Assembly: GCA_900169235.1 (NCBI GenBank)
Contig: FWCC01000257.1
Coordinates: forward strand, 21,308 to 85,307
Source of the DNA: Zarea fungicola
Taxonomy: Eukaryota > Ascomycota > Sordariomycetes > Hypocreales > Cordycipitaceae
DNA: 64,000 bases
Reading direction: 5' to 3'
Part shown: piece after piece, positions 20,661-33,477 of the stretch
How positions within the stretch are numbered: position 1 is the first letter of the stretch
Layout: the number at the start of each line of letters is the position of its first letter
Position numbers and translations under genes: made by a program
The notes under the pieces: model-generated
Database searches by the model: none
What the model was told of the DNA's origin: nothing
What the model saw: only the letters and a program-made list of their open reading frames with translations

Positions 20661-23570
20661 AATTTCTGGACTCGTCCAACCACGGGGTCATTCTTGGCAT
20701 GCCTCTACACCTTCGAGTGTGGAGCCGCTTTCACGGTGGCCGCGTTGACGAGAACTTAACATGGGGAGCTTTTGCTGGTGGCAAGAGAGGCTGCAAACTG
20801 CGCTAGGCAAAGCCACCCACCAGGAATGCATTTGGCTACTGTCTTGGCGGCCTACCACAACGTAGCAAGACATGACTGCCACCCTCCGCGCATCAGGCTC
20901 ACGCAACCTGCTTGCAGGACTCTCGACGGATACAGGCCGACACACAAGCTCACACTCCTGGTGGAGGCGCTGGCGGCCTAACCTTTTGGATTATAGGACG
21001 CCAAATGTCTGTCCTCACGATCGGCTGCCCATGAGCTCTCAACACAAGGTTGAGATAGGTGTCACATCTTTTGGTGGCGACATTGCTTGGCCCAATTACA
21101 ATCAGCCCCAAGCCACCAACTACTGCCTTCGCCCACTTCCACCAACAATTCCGCACCTCTCTGAGACCCGTCAATAATAGAGAGATAGTCTGTCTGCAGC
21201 CCCAACGTACCCCACTCTTCGAACTCATGTGTGACGGCCTGTCAACTAATGGTGTGTTCCTTGATCTCGGAAAAACCTGCACAATGCGTATATGCGGCCA
21301 CGACACATGTGGTGCGTAACCACTTTGAATCCAGGGAACAGAAAAATCCCTTGGTCTCTGATTGGATCTGGTGAAAGCTACCTCCGCGATGGCTATTTTG
21401 TCCTTCACTCCCAGATTGATACAAGAGTACAGATAGTTTTAGCAGATTTTGTGACCAGGCGTCCCACACATCTTCCTTACTCCGCAATAGCATCAAGGCA
21501 AATCAACCGAGCCTAGATCGGCAACAAAGTCTCGTTGCTCATTTCCCAGAACGATAGTGGCTCTGCACCCAGGTCTCAAGGGCTGTGCAATCTTACCATT
21601 GATTGGATATGCCACCACAATAGTAAAATGGCTTACAATTATTTCTATTTACTGTGTACTGGAATGTTTATTTTGCCTTTGTGGGCTGGCTTTGCGGCGT
21701 CTAAGTCACACGGTTCAGCGTAATAACGTCGTCAATGTCTTGACTCAGAGCTTTCCACTGGGCTGCCAAGTTTGGAAGATGCATGGAATGCTGCTGTCGC
21801 GGATTTCACTGATGACGAGGCAGGTACTGGATAGAGGGCAGCCCGGATGAAAAGAACTGCACAGCATGATGCAATGCCAAAGCACTAGCATTCGGTAGTG
21901 GCCAGGGCAAAAGGCTCAGGAGGACGCCATTGGGCCGGTAGCCTCCATGAGATATATAGCTTCGCAACCACTCTGACGCCAATGGTCCAAGCCACAACCA
22001 GGTCTTTGAGGCGTTATGGCCCCTCTTCTCTGTGATCCTTTTCCAAGACCCCGGATTTCTGTTTTTATGAAATAATAGCATTATTAGCGCCTTTCTCCTC
22101 AGGGAGCCACCTTGTGCCATTTGCTATTGATGCATGGCAGCCGGCCCTGAAGCTGGAACTCTGTCTCTGGCCCACGCGATTCAATCCGCCTGCTTGCGCA
22201 AATTACACAGCGACAGATATGTGCCAAGGGAATGTTCACTGACTAGTTCCATCGCCCTTGCATACACTTGTAAAACACGACAACGGCAAACGGCCGGGAG
22301 CGGATAAACTAGAGTGCACAACTTTTATGTGCCGTGGTAAAAGCGCCATGTTGACGGCCGAAACTCAGGCGTTTTGTGTGAGGTCATCGTGGTAGCTACC
22401 AGAACGACCTGTAATATTTTACTCCATGCGGCGCAAATTATGCGGCAAACCTCCCCGGCCCAGCTATCGTGGCCTCATCTCTCTGGCATGTAGTGCCTGT
22501 TACGGACTTGCTTCCCTAGCCCAGCCACCTCAGCCAGGCCATGATAAAACCACACAGGTTGATCTCCAGCATGACAACACTGCAGGCCATGCTCTTGGAC
22601 ATCTTGCCATCTTCTACGCATGATGCAAAGTTCGTCGTTGTTGCTGTTCTGATTTTGCATAAAAATGAAAACTACGCTGGCAATAAAACAAAGCTAACCT
22701 CGTAGATTTTAGAAATTGGCATTATGCGTTGACATAATGTTAGCACAAACTTAGCTTACCAGCCAGCCGTTCCGTTCCTGTACTATTTCAGTTCCTCCCG
22801 CTATGGGGATTATGGAGAAGCAAACCAGCCTTCTCTCAATCTGGCTCCTTAGCGGATTGTTTCCCCTGGCCATTGGGAAAGAGGAGGACCGCTTTGAATG
22901 CAACTCCGTCAGCGAATCACAAAGCAACACTGTCAAGACCCCTCTCTCCGCAATCAATGTCTCTTGCGTTCGCTTCTATCGCCTTTTGCAAGATCCGCTT
23001 TCCCCCAGTTCACCAGCCCACCCGCGCCCCAAGATTATGAGCATGGGATGGGATGATTGAAGCCAGGGTGCGGAGTACAATACTGAACAAGGTTAGGACT
23101 GTGTTGGGTCTTGACGATGTGAGACTTGAAAGCAAGAAGCTGGGGTTGAAAACTTTGGGGAGAGGGGCGTCTTCTGCTGACACAAGTCTGGGGAAATGGA
23201 AGCGGCAACTCGGTGTTGCAAATTGCCGATTTACCTATGTATGTACTTTTCTCCTCTGGATACACACACCACGGAATTCGAAGAAGTGAGGTGAGCGAGC
23301 GGTTGTGTATTTGATTTTATTAACAAGTGGCAGCCGCGGAAACCAGCCACTAGCCCAGACGCTTTCTTTTCTTTCTTTTTTGAGGCACTATTCTTGGTCT
23401 TTTGGCAAATAATGTAACACCCGAAACCGTTGGTCTCTGTAGATAAGATGGAGCTGCAGCTTGCAGTCGTGATTGTTGTGGGCAGGCACACAAGAACGAG
23501 TACGAGCGGGAGGGTTTGAAACCGTTGAAGCGATGACCGCACAATGTCATGACTTCCCTGTCGCAGTTGC

Positions 23571-23617
23571 TTTTTTCTTTTCTTTTCTTTTCTTTTCTTT
23601 TCTTTTCTTTTCTTTTC
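23571..23617. repeat. TTTTC pentanucleotide microsatellite
   Basis: About nine copies of TTTTC. On the minus strand this reads as AG/GAAAA purine repeat and gives rise to a spurious Lys/Glu-rich frame. Confidence 0.9.
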
Positions 23618-25427
23618 GTTTCTTTTGCTTTTTCCTTCAGCGATTTATTACTTAGTAGTATACTTTTGTTGCTTTTTATTTTTTGCATTCCCCAGTATGC
23701 ATTTTCATTACTCTTCAGTTCCGCTTGCCCTCCTTCTGCTCTCCATAATTCTGCAGCCCCATATCCAATGACATCGTGGACCCCCAGCCCGTAGCATGGT
23801 AAGTGGATTGCGAAATTGGGGAAGGGGCGAGGCATCAGTGCAAATGGACGGGGCAAATCCATTCGAAAACTCCACTGCCATGTGAGAAAAACTAGTTTGA
23901 GAAGTGCGGAAGTCATGCCGCTTGCCTATAGCGAGATGGGGAACAACCCATCCCCTCTGTGCAGGTATGGTATTGCAACTCCGTTCTGAGAAAACTGCTG
24001 ATTGTATCGTTGGCAGTGGCAAACGTCATTGTACTGGCCCCGATCATTTTTTATTCCTTCGGTTGCTGTAGCCTGTTGTTTAAATCCCTCTCACTTCGTC
24101 AGATATTACATACAAGAACACAGTAGGTCAGGCTCGGTAAAGGTGGACTGCATTTGGTACGATTCCCCGCGTAATGAAAGCGCCACAACCGTTCGACACT
24201 GGAGAACCTTGATAGCAAACCAAAAGAAAGAGAAAAAAACGCTATTTTGCTCGTTTGGCTGGTATACGCGGCCTTTCTGTTCGTGCACAAAGAATGGTTT
24301 CCATTAGTTCAAGTTTAGCAGGAATAGAAGGAAACGGGCATTCCTGCCACGGGAAGGCTTTCGCTAGTTCTGTGCCGTTAGGACGGGGCGTGCGCGGGCC
24401 ATGGCCGGCGCATCGAGTGAAAGAACCGCCTGGTACTAGAAAGACATAGAGGAAGTAGAGCCTGTGAGAACAAGGATTTTTTTGGTAAAAAAAAAAAAGG
24501 TCTCAGTTAGTGGCGAGTGAACCGGACTGATTTAATTCCAGATCAACCAGATCGTTTTCGGTTTCTGTTTCTATCCCTTCCCTTTAAAACAAAATTCAGC
24601 GATTGTCACGTTGTTGTTTGTGCTCATTCATGTACAGGCTGACTCGAGGAGGACAAATATGGGATGTCGCAGTCCATACGCACACGGTGTGGCTGCACCC
24701 TAGGAGGAAAGGAAGGGTTCCTATTACCATGTGCACATATGTCGAGCCCCAAGACATGCATGGGCTGGGGCAAAGCGGAACCAAGATAGCGAACAGGCTT
24801 GCGGGTGAGACGGATAAAGCCTCTATCGAAAGAAGCAAATATATATTCACATTGTACAAGGACCATCAGAAAAGGAAGGGCTACCACTTGTGGCTTGCTG
24901 CACAACCCAGCAAGGTGTTTGTCAGTTGAATCACAAATGTGGTCAGTCTCGCCCTTCCCGCCCTACTGTAGGCTTGGTTGGTTGTCTGCACAACAGCACA
25001 CATAACCGTATGCTCTACTACTGAGTTCTTATTACCGTTCCCAAGGCAATCCCCTGCCAGTCCTCCGCACAAGCAGCTAACAATTCTATAAAATGGCGCT
25101 AGTCCTGGAGTGGACAAAAACCGATTGTTCGGGAAGTGGGTGGCACTGATGTTCGCTTTTAGTGGATGGACTAGTTATTTTGGTTGTTCGTCTTGAGGAA
25201 TGAGTTGTTCCCCTCAAAGTCCCAATTCGGCACGAGCACCCGAGTCAGATGATACTGAACAAGGTCAAAATACCAGAGCAAAAAGCTTGACGCCATTTCA
25301 TGGGGATTTTAGAGTTTGACCTCTCGGCCCTCTGCCGAATACTATACTTGTCATGAACCAATATAGATTTCCCCATTGGCATGGTTCAGAGCCTTGTTAG
25401 GAGGGCTGTGGGACTTAGTAGATAGTA

Positions 25428-25560
25428 GGTACTGAGTACCAGTAAGTCGTGCAGGAATGCTGATCTGCAAGCTCCAACTATGACAACCCAACTGCTGACG
25501 GAGGCAGGAGTACCAGTAAGCGCTCAACGGATTGCAAACATGTACAGAGTACTGAGTACA
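25428..25560. repeat. Cluster of GTACTGAGTACC / GAGTACCAGTAAG repeats
   Basis: GGTACTGAGTACCAGTAAG at 25428-25446 is itself an inverted repeat (GGTACT-G-AGTACC). GGAGTACCAGTAAG recurs at 25508-25521, and GTACAGAGTACTGAGTACA at 25542-25560. The shared half-site is GAGTAC. Confidence 0.6.
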
Positions 25561-28500
25561 GGCATGGGAAATACAGGGGTGCGGCTTAACTTGCAGGTAA
25601 TGAATGTCACACCGCACTGACCAGGATTTACTCAGGGGGCGGGAGGGCGGGAGCCAAGATTGTGCGCTTCTTTGTACAACGTACCCCCTGCGTAAATAAT
25701 TGTTATGCAAACTCGAGTGACCTCACTCTTTGCCAGTGTGTTGTTGAGGCCATGAAAAACCATTGAAAACCCTCCTCCGGCGCCTTTTCAGCGCGGCAGG
25801 GACCAAGCCCGGCTGAAATTTTAATTCAAGCATTCAGCCGCAGAATAGCGAAGCCCAGGGCTTCGGTGGTCCGTACAATTGTGGGAAAAGTTTCTTGGCA
25901 GAGACGAGGCTAGCACAAAAAATCAATTCTCCGACGACGAGGCTTTGAGTTCTCAGCTCGGAAGACAGGCGATGGCTGGCTGTGTACTGGGAGGTGGTGT
26001 GGTACTTGTACAGACTGTAACTAGTGGTGTGTGCGTCCAAACTGCAATACCCTGGTTCGGATTCCTGCCGTCCTGAGACCTTTTTGAACAGGGGAGGTAC
26101 CCTGGTCTAGAAAACGACCAAGAAATCGATGAGAGGTCTCGGATCGGGCAATGTCCACGGAGGATGGAGGACGAGCACAAGACTTGAACTTGACGTTTGG
26201 CAAGTCTTGCCCTTGTCATATTGTCTTGACCATCAAGAAAGAAAAGTGGCTAAAAAAAGTACAGCGAACTAACAGAAAAGAGGATGAGTAAAATTCCTAG
26301 CTACATATTTCAACTACAGCATTATGTGTGTAGTTGTGTAGGTAGCCAGCGTGGGATGAGGGATCACATCGCAATTGCACCGTGTTCGGCATCGCCCGTG
26401 CTGCACCCGATGGGCGGATGCAATGGTACCACACGTAAATCAACAGGCATATGGCCCCAATACGCGAGATGCTGGTTGCAGACCTCTCGACAAAACAAAC
26501 GAAACCTGAGAACGACGGATGGATACAGCAATAGGATTGGCCAGGCTGCTCCCCAACCATGCAACGCCATGCAGCACTGGGCGAATGGCAGGGGTTGGCT
26601 TGGTTGCAATCGGTTTGCCAATTTGCGGCGGCGCCGCTCAGGTGATTTGAAACCGTTTTTTTCTATGGGCGCTTACAAGAGCAAGCCTCGAATCCTTAAA
26701 CTACATTCGTACACCTCGGTGAAAGAAAACCCGACTTAAAAAAGAAATGTGTTTCAAATCATTCGACCAAATTGAAAACAGGTCTAGTGGTTGTGCTATT
26801 GAAACTGGCCAACAATAATGGAACGGGTGAGACGGTTAGAGAGGCGCAGTGGCCCTCATAAGACCTTGTCGCTAAACCCGGATAAACCAACGATGAGTAA
26901 ACCGTTGAGAGTCGGAAACACCGGATCAAAATATTCAAGGGGAAGGGAAATCAATTGGGGGGTAAAGAGAGGAGACTGATTCGCGAGCGGGATACCGTCG
27001 AATTAATGCAACACCCTCACGATGGATCCCTTTGATGGTCAGTGCCTCTCTTACAAATAAGTTCGGTAGATTACAAACAGGTGGCTGAAGAAGTGAGGTT
27101 ATACGCAGAGCCCATTATCAGTCCAGAATGTACCGTTTGAATTGGTTCAAAAAAAGCAGTTTCTCATTTTAACGCCGGCATGAAACCTGCCCGAAGCTTG
27201 GAATTATGGTGTTCGGGGCAAGACTGTCCGATACACCCACCCACCCCAAGCTCAAAATATGCCAGCATGTACACCGTTAAATGTCAAATACGGTGTGTTT
27301 AGAGACTTTGCCGTAGTGTGTCTCTCCTGAAATCTAGTGCCAAAAATGTGTAAATTATAATCATCTTGTCACCGGGCCTATGAATATACGAAGACCCTCT
27401 CTCTGTCCGGCGACGGGTGGCTTGCCCAAGGACGGAACAGGGGGCGATAAAAAAGGAAACCTTGCTCGGATGGTGGCCCGCTGTTGGCTGTTAGCTGCGC
27501 CTGCTCGTTCCATATTTGTAATTTTGTCGATCAAACTAGATTTATTCCTGCAAGATGGCAGAATAATGAATAAAATAAAGACCCTTTGCAGAGTAGTACT
27601 GCCGAGAATGCTACGTTTACTCTTGGTCTTGGTTCGAGCGTGCGCTGCGCATACAACCATCCCATTATGTAGGTCGTCGTGGTTAGCTCCCCCTTTTTTT
27701 CACCGTCCTACTCCGAGGACAGACCGAGATTTACATTACAGAGCATGCGCGGCTGGCGCGGCGGAGTGGTGTGAGGCAAGGCTGAGTGCAGCGCCGACTC
27801 TCGTGGAATGCGATCAAAGCCCTCGGGCGAGGAAAAAGCAAAAAAAAACACGTTTTTAATAAACGGTTGAACGGGCAGTTTCTTGCAACGGCCACCGGCT
27901 AGCGCTTCGGCCAAGGTTGCTAACGACTTTTTGCGGAGAGATAATTGCACCACCTGCCCAGACATCACTGGGTAGGGTGGCGTCGGGTGCAATTATTCCC
28001 GTTTTCTGTAAGTGGTTACAAGATTTGTACTTGGCCCCTTAGCCACAGCCTTGAAATATGAAGAGTATTTCATATTCCAAAATAAGGTAGACTCGAAAAA
28101 GCAAAAGAAAAAAGATCATTGTAGTGACACTGGATCCTGCTAAGGTGATTCCCGAGGGTGTGAGTGTGGTACTGGTGCCATTTCAAAGTCAACTCGCTTG
28201 TAGCTCTGCCATGAAATGCACACCGGTGTGGCCTGTATTTCCTGTTGGAACAAGGGTAGATGGGTACTACACATGCAAATCGACGTATCAAGTGTGATAC
28301 GGACGCAGCGATTTCCACTTGCCAAGGTTGTAACAAACCGAGCATAGTATTCATCAGTTTGTAGTAGTTGTGTAATGCAAGCACTAGTCAAGGTTCTCTA
28401 CTGCGTGTCGCGTTACAGAGGATTGCATTGCGTAGCTAGCTATATATTCCAGAACCAGAGCTTTGCCCAGACATAACCTGTACATGGTACGTGATTATTT

Positions 28501-28850
28501 AGTGAAGGATGGGAGGAAGGCAGTGTCGAGAGGAGATGCATGCATCACTGATGTGCGTCAGCTATAACCCTATAAGTGGCTGCCCTGAACCTGTGCGACT
28601 GCGGCGCAGGGCTATCTCCCGTAGGGCGTCAGGAACAGGCAAAGGCGATATCAAGGCATAGTATGTACAAATGCCTCCCCTCGGCTTCTGATGTAGCTTG
28701 CGTTGTGGTAGTGGTTGTCCTAATAGCAAGATACGCTCACGCATGGCTTGTTATTTCATGCTGTCTGTTTTTTCTTATCACCACCAGGATTCGTGACGCA
28801 CTGCATTGTCGCACCCCTGCGTTCGACGTGCAGTATGGAGTAACTACCCC

Positions 28851-28868
28851 GTACGGAGTACTCCGTAC
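28851..28868. repeat. Perfect 18-bp palindrome GTACGGAGTACTCCGTAC
   Basis: The sequence equals its own reverse complement over 18 bases. Related half-sites lie just upstream (TATGGAGTAACT near 28834) and at about 32354 (TACGGAGTA). It could be a dimer-binding site or the remnant of a repeated element. Confidence 0.8.
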
Positions 28869-31800
28869 AGCTTCAGACTACACATGCAAAAGGTACCGAG
28901 GCCGAGACTAGGCTGGCCCAGGTTAAAGCTACCGTCTCAGCCACTAGTGATACCTTCGGTGCCACTGTGAAAAGGATCATCATATTAGTAACGGCGTCGG
29001 GGGACAAAAACTATGCAAGCCAAACGCACGGATCGTGGTGTGGTTTTGGCTGAAGGATTTGGAGACAACAGAGTTTTCGACGTGGCATTGCACGATGCCT
29101 CTCGAGCATACCTGGGATGAAATAGTCTATTTAGTGCATACTGATCACCGGGTTTAGTATTGCACCCAACTGTCAACTAAGATTTCTGCCTCGGCTCCTT
29201 GCAACCTTGTCAGCGTACCATCATTTTGCTCCTTCGGGCCCACGGCAATCTAGTAAAAGGAACTTGTGAGCTGTAACTACTTGGAGGTTGGAATTAGGTA
29301 GCATCCAATGCATCCCCTCCCAGTGCTCTGGTTTTTTGACTGCTGCTGCGTTCAAGGCCAGCTTTCATCCGCATAATTCTGCTCAATCGGGTGGCTTCTT
29401 GTCTTTTCTTCTTTTCTTCTTTTCTTCTTTTCTTTGTGGTCGTGGCCTTTTTTAAGGTATAAACTGCGCCGTTTCTGTCTGTCGTACCCAAAGGAAACGT
29501 TGCCAGCTCTACTACTTTATTCAGGTTGCATTGAGATTGCAAGGTGATTGACTGCCCGTGCGCCCTGCATCCAAGACCTTCATTCAGTCGTCTGTAGCAT
29601 GGTACCATTGCCAATGATGCCGATGATGCCGATGTTGTTGTTGTTATTATGTTTACAACATTGAGCTATTTTAATCCCTCCTTATTAATTTAGCTGAAGT
29701 TCGAGATGATCGTCGGTCTGCACCCTGGTCATTAATACCGTCACCACTTATCATTAGCGAAATGATCGCCGCTGCAAGCTCGAAACCGCCACTGTTACCA
29801 GTCCTTATTTCTTTATTTTTTTTCTTTGCTTTCGCAACTCACTTGGAGCCCATGTCGTGCACAATCTGTTTATGCTTCGGATGGAGCCGACGTAGTTTTT
29901 GTAGTGGGCATCACTCAAATTTGTACGTCATTCAATTTTTTTTTTTTTTTTTACTAATTGCGCAAAGTTCATGAGCCTCTCTATCTCAGCGTGACCTCGC
30001 ATCCTGTGCCTAGCTTCATGGTGGTATCTTGCTCTTAAGAAGGTTTACCTGATCGCTCTTGTCATTGTCGGAACGAAAACACACGCTAGGCAAGGAAGGC
30101 TTCCGTCACCTTTCCCTGGCATATCTGTAATACCCTGTAGTCGGGCGGTGATGTGGGAATGAATCTAAATATTCCTCTCCGAAACCTGAATCACTCATTA
30201 TAGGCAACTTCAAAATGACTGAATATTATGGCGGGCACTAAATTAATGTGGTGTCCGAAACAGGCTATTCCTTTGAGTTCTGAGCGACGCCAGACTCAGA
30301 CTAACAGATTAAAATGTATACGGCATTGGTTCACTTGTCACAGGCTTGGAAAATGACAAACAGGAAGACACATGCACGAAGAGTGGCCTAACATTATGCT
30401 AAATCCCAGGGTTCTGGATCTAGAACAGCCTTCTTTATTAGCGTGGCTCTCCGTGGCGTTCAGATGTTCCTCTGTTGAGGCAACCTAGTTGGTCAGTCCG
30501 CCTGCCTGCAGCCTCACGAACTCTGGTAGGTAGTCTAATAAAATGATGGTGTCGACGGCGCAGCGCAAAATGAACGGAGGGAGGATAGAAGTGACATGTC
30601 TTCGGAAATATGCCTTGACCATGGAACTTGATTATCCTAAAGCGAAGCCATATAGGCAACAGAGATGAATCCCTACGAAGTAGCTATGGTCGCATATTGT
30701 TCTGGAAATTGCTTATGGCCGATATGAGAGAAATGACGAAGTATTACGGGGGCTCTTTCTTGAGCCAGCCTCGCAACAACGCCATTTCACAAAATCGGTT
30801 CTTGATTTATTATTATCAACGAACTGTAATGGCCTCAGCCGATTTAGCTTTCCAGAACTGCGTTCGGCCGTCCCGGAGGCGCTCAGATGAATGCCCGCCT
30901 GATTATTCTGAATTTGGCCACAAGAGGCACAAGACAACAGTCCACCTAATATAATAAAGCATTGAGGCGCCAGCATTCGACTTGCTGTGCCTCATTTGTC
31001 AGACAATGGGCCAATAGGATGACGCCATCCAAGGGGCAGAGGAGGCTATGCGACGCTGCCACAGAAAAAGATGGAAAACATTAAGCGGTGGTGGCGCCCG
31101 TTATGGACATGGATCAATTTGGGTCCGGCTCGTTTTCAGATCTGATCTGTCAGTTTTGCTCCCTGTGTGAGTCTGTTCACTGTAAATGAATAAAATAATA
31201 GCTGAAGCACCCCTGCAATATACTTGGTGCAATGGTGGGAGGGAGCAAAAAGAGGACGCCACCTCCACACTATCCCCTCTCCACCATTTCAGGAGCAAAG
31301 CAAACCACATGGGAGGGCCCCCTCACAAAAAAAAAAAAAGTCACCCGGTTTTGGCCTGGGTGGCACAGTGGGCAGGTTTGGCGCACATTTCATTTGTCTG
31401 ATTCCTCTGGGTGTAGGCAAATAATGTGGCGTTGCTAGCGTTCAACTTCCCAACGGTGCAGAGTCGTCCACGAAACTTGTGCTTGTCTGAGATTTCCAGG
31501 ATAGCTTGCAGGGGTGCTAAGTACTTCAGCCCTGCCTAAATACACGCGGGATTGTGCATAATATGAGGGCATGAGTTGTACAAACAAGCTTTATGCCGTT
31601 GGTGAACGTTTCTGCAACGCTAGACTCTTATCAACTAACCGAAGCACCGAAACACCGAAACCATATTGGGGTCTGTTTCGAATATGCTCTATTACGTGGT
31701 GTATTGGCAGAATGGTGCATCGCTTTGTTTCCGGTAATGCTCTGCTAATACCTGACTGAGATATCCTGCCAAGTTAGCCATGTACGTAAGTGCCATGAAG

Positions 31801-33477
31801 TCCGCTAAGTTCCTCTAGGGAGACAATTGCACCATGACGATCCAGCTTGGTGACACACATTTTCGAAAGCCGCACCCTTAGCACACTTCAGCAGGCAGTT
31901 TGAAGAACCAAAAAAATAAAAAAATAAGCAAGCGGATTTTCTAATGGCATGCTAGCAGTGCCACTACCTTTCTTGACCTCGTGGCTGTGTCGTATCATGT
32001 CGAAAAGAGCAGTATATCACAACCACCAAAAATGATGTCACTGGCTAGATGATGCCCATCAGCAGAATTACTGAAATGGAGGCCTGAAAGGGACGCCTTT
32101 TCTAAACTTGGTACAGAAAACTTAGCGGCAGGGCGATTATGATCGGCAATAATCATGGGAATCAGATTATCCGACTTTTCCGTCCTAGTTTGGAAATGTG
32201 GGAAATTGATTGTCGACTTATGAGCCACGGTTGGATGGATATGGCACCAACTCTGCGTGCTTTCCAGTAGATTTTGCGTGCTATGAGTAAAAGTCCGCAA
32301 TCACACGCGCCCTGTCAGCAGAAGAGTCCACAGGTAGGAGAATCATGAGGCACTACGGAGTATAATAGCCCCAACCCAGACACGCCACATGGAAAAAAAG
32401 AACTTAGCACCCTCCCTTTGTAAGCTTAGACCAAGGCCAAAACGGGTTATATTTGGGTTCAAATTTTCTATACCGACTTATTTCTTTCTAATCCGGTTAC
32501 GTGCATCACTTGAAACCCGGTTTCTGCCAACAGTGAGCGTTGTATTTTCGTGGAACGGGCCTCAGTTTGGCAGTGGCAGACACCAAAAACAAAGTTTCAT
32601 GGCCGATAGCGTGATTTAAATCGCCATATCGCGCGATATCTGAATGGAATGGCAGGAATACACACAATCGACTAACCATTATAGTTCTCTTTTACTACTA
32701 GCGGCCTTCCCTGCATCGCCAATGTGTGATTTGGCGTCTACTTTGTGATATCGACACTATCGTTGATTTAAAGAAATACATAACCCATAATTGTGTACAC
32801 CGACAGTATGGCAACACATTCCATGCAAGAAAAGCAAGCGAGCAAGATAAAGGAGGATGATTAGTATAAATATGGACAGATGTTGCCACACTCCGGTGTG
32901 TTATCATAGATAGCTAAAACAAGGCCCTTCAGCACTGGGATGGCAAAGATCCTTCCCAGGAAACATCTGTATGCTAAGGTCTACTTGTTTGCTTTCAGAT
33001 TGCCCTGCATCACCTTGAGATAACCCTCAGGAAAAAGTTCCCCAAATAGAGAATACCAATATGGTCAGCTCAAGAAGACATTCCGATATCGTCGCGATCC
33101 TAAGCTTGGATAGCCCACAACAGAGATAAAATTCCTTAGGTTTGTGCTGGTATACCATAAAGCCTGTTTGCGCTCCTCAATCTGTGGAGTGGTCAGTTTG
33201 ATCCTGAATTATTTCACCTTTCTTTTTTTTATTCTCTTTTTCCTTCTCATCTTGCCAGCAGAAAATATTCGCTTGTGCAGCGGTTGATAGAATGCCTCCT
33301 CGTTAGCATCAAGTGGACGGTTCAATCAATCGGCTACAGAGGTCTCGAATGTCTAGCAATAGCAGCTTAGCTGCTTACAGACATGGAATTAGAGGTGAAT
33401 ACAAAATCTAATCATACCTGAGTAAGAAATACAAAAGGGGACTCTGATTCTCATCTTCATCCAGTTCCATTGCTGCC

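Larger units (their letters stand above)
18969..25400. other. Gene desert, right arm, proximal part
   Basis: About 6.4 kb upstream of the ECL1-type gene. It contains a 19-base A run at 19315-19333, a TACCTA island at 19850-19910, an ACGCACAC microsatellite at about 20622-20660, a TTTTC microsatellite near 23571-23617, and mixed sequence. Open frames here (for example 20342-20806 + and 23350-23916 -) are low in coding character; the latter is created by the TTTTC repeat. No RNA gene or mobile element recognised. Confidence 0.55.
25401..33477. other. Gene desert, right arm, distal part
   Basis: About 8 kb without a defensible gene, bounded on the right by the broken M13 peptidase gene. Content: a GAGTAC half-site cluster at 25428-25560, a perfect 18-bp palindrome at 28851-28868, a 17-base T run at 29936-29952, CTT-type repeats at about 29398-29432 and scattered homopolymers. 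Frames over 100 codons (such as 26284-26739 + and 30628-30954 +) show no domain I can name. Decayed genes or transposons may be present but are not recognisable by eye. Confidence 0.55.

Noticed and set aside
20342..20806. 154-codon frame on + with Thr-His repeats
   Set aside because: Produced by the ACGCACAC microsatellite and otherwise random.
23350..23916. 188-codon frame on - rich in Lys/Glu
   Set aside because: Created by the TTTTC microsatellite; flanking sequence is not protein-like.
26050..26075. B-box-like GGTTCGGATTCC
   Set aside because: One base too long for the consensus and no cloverleaf around it on either strand.
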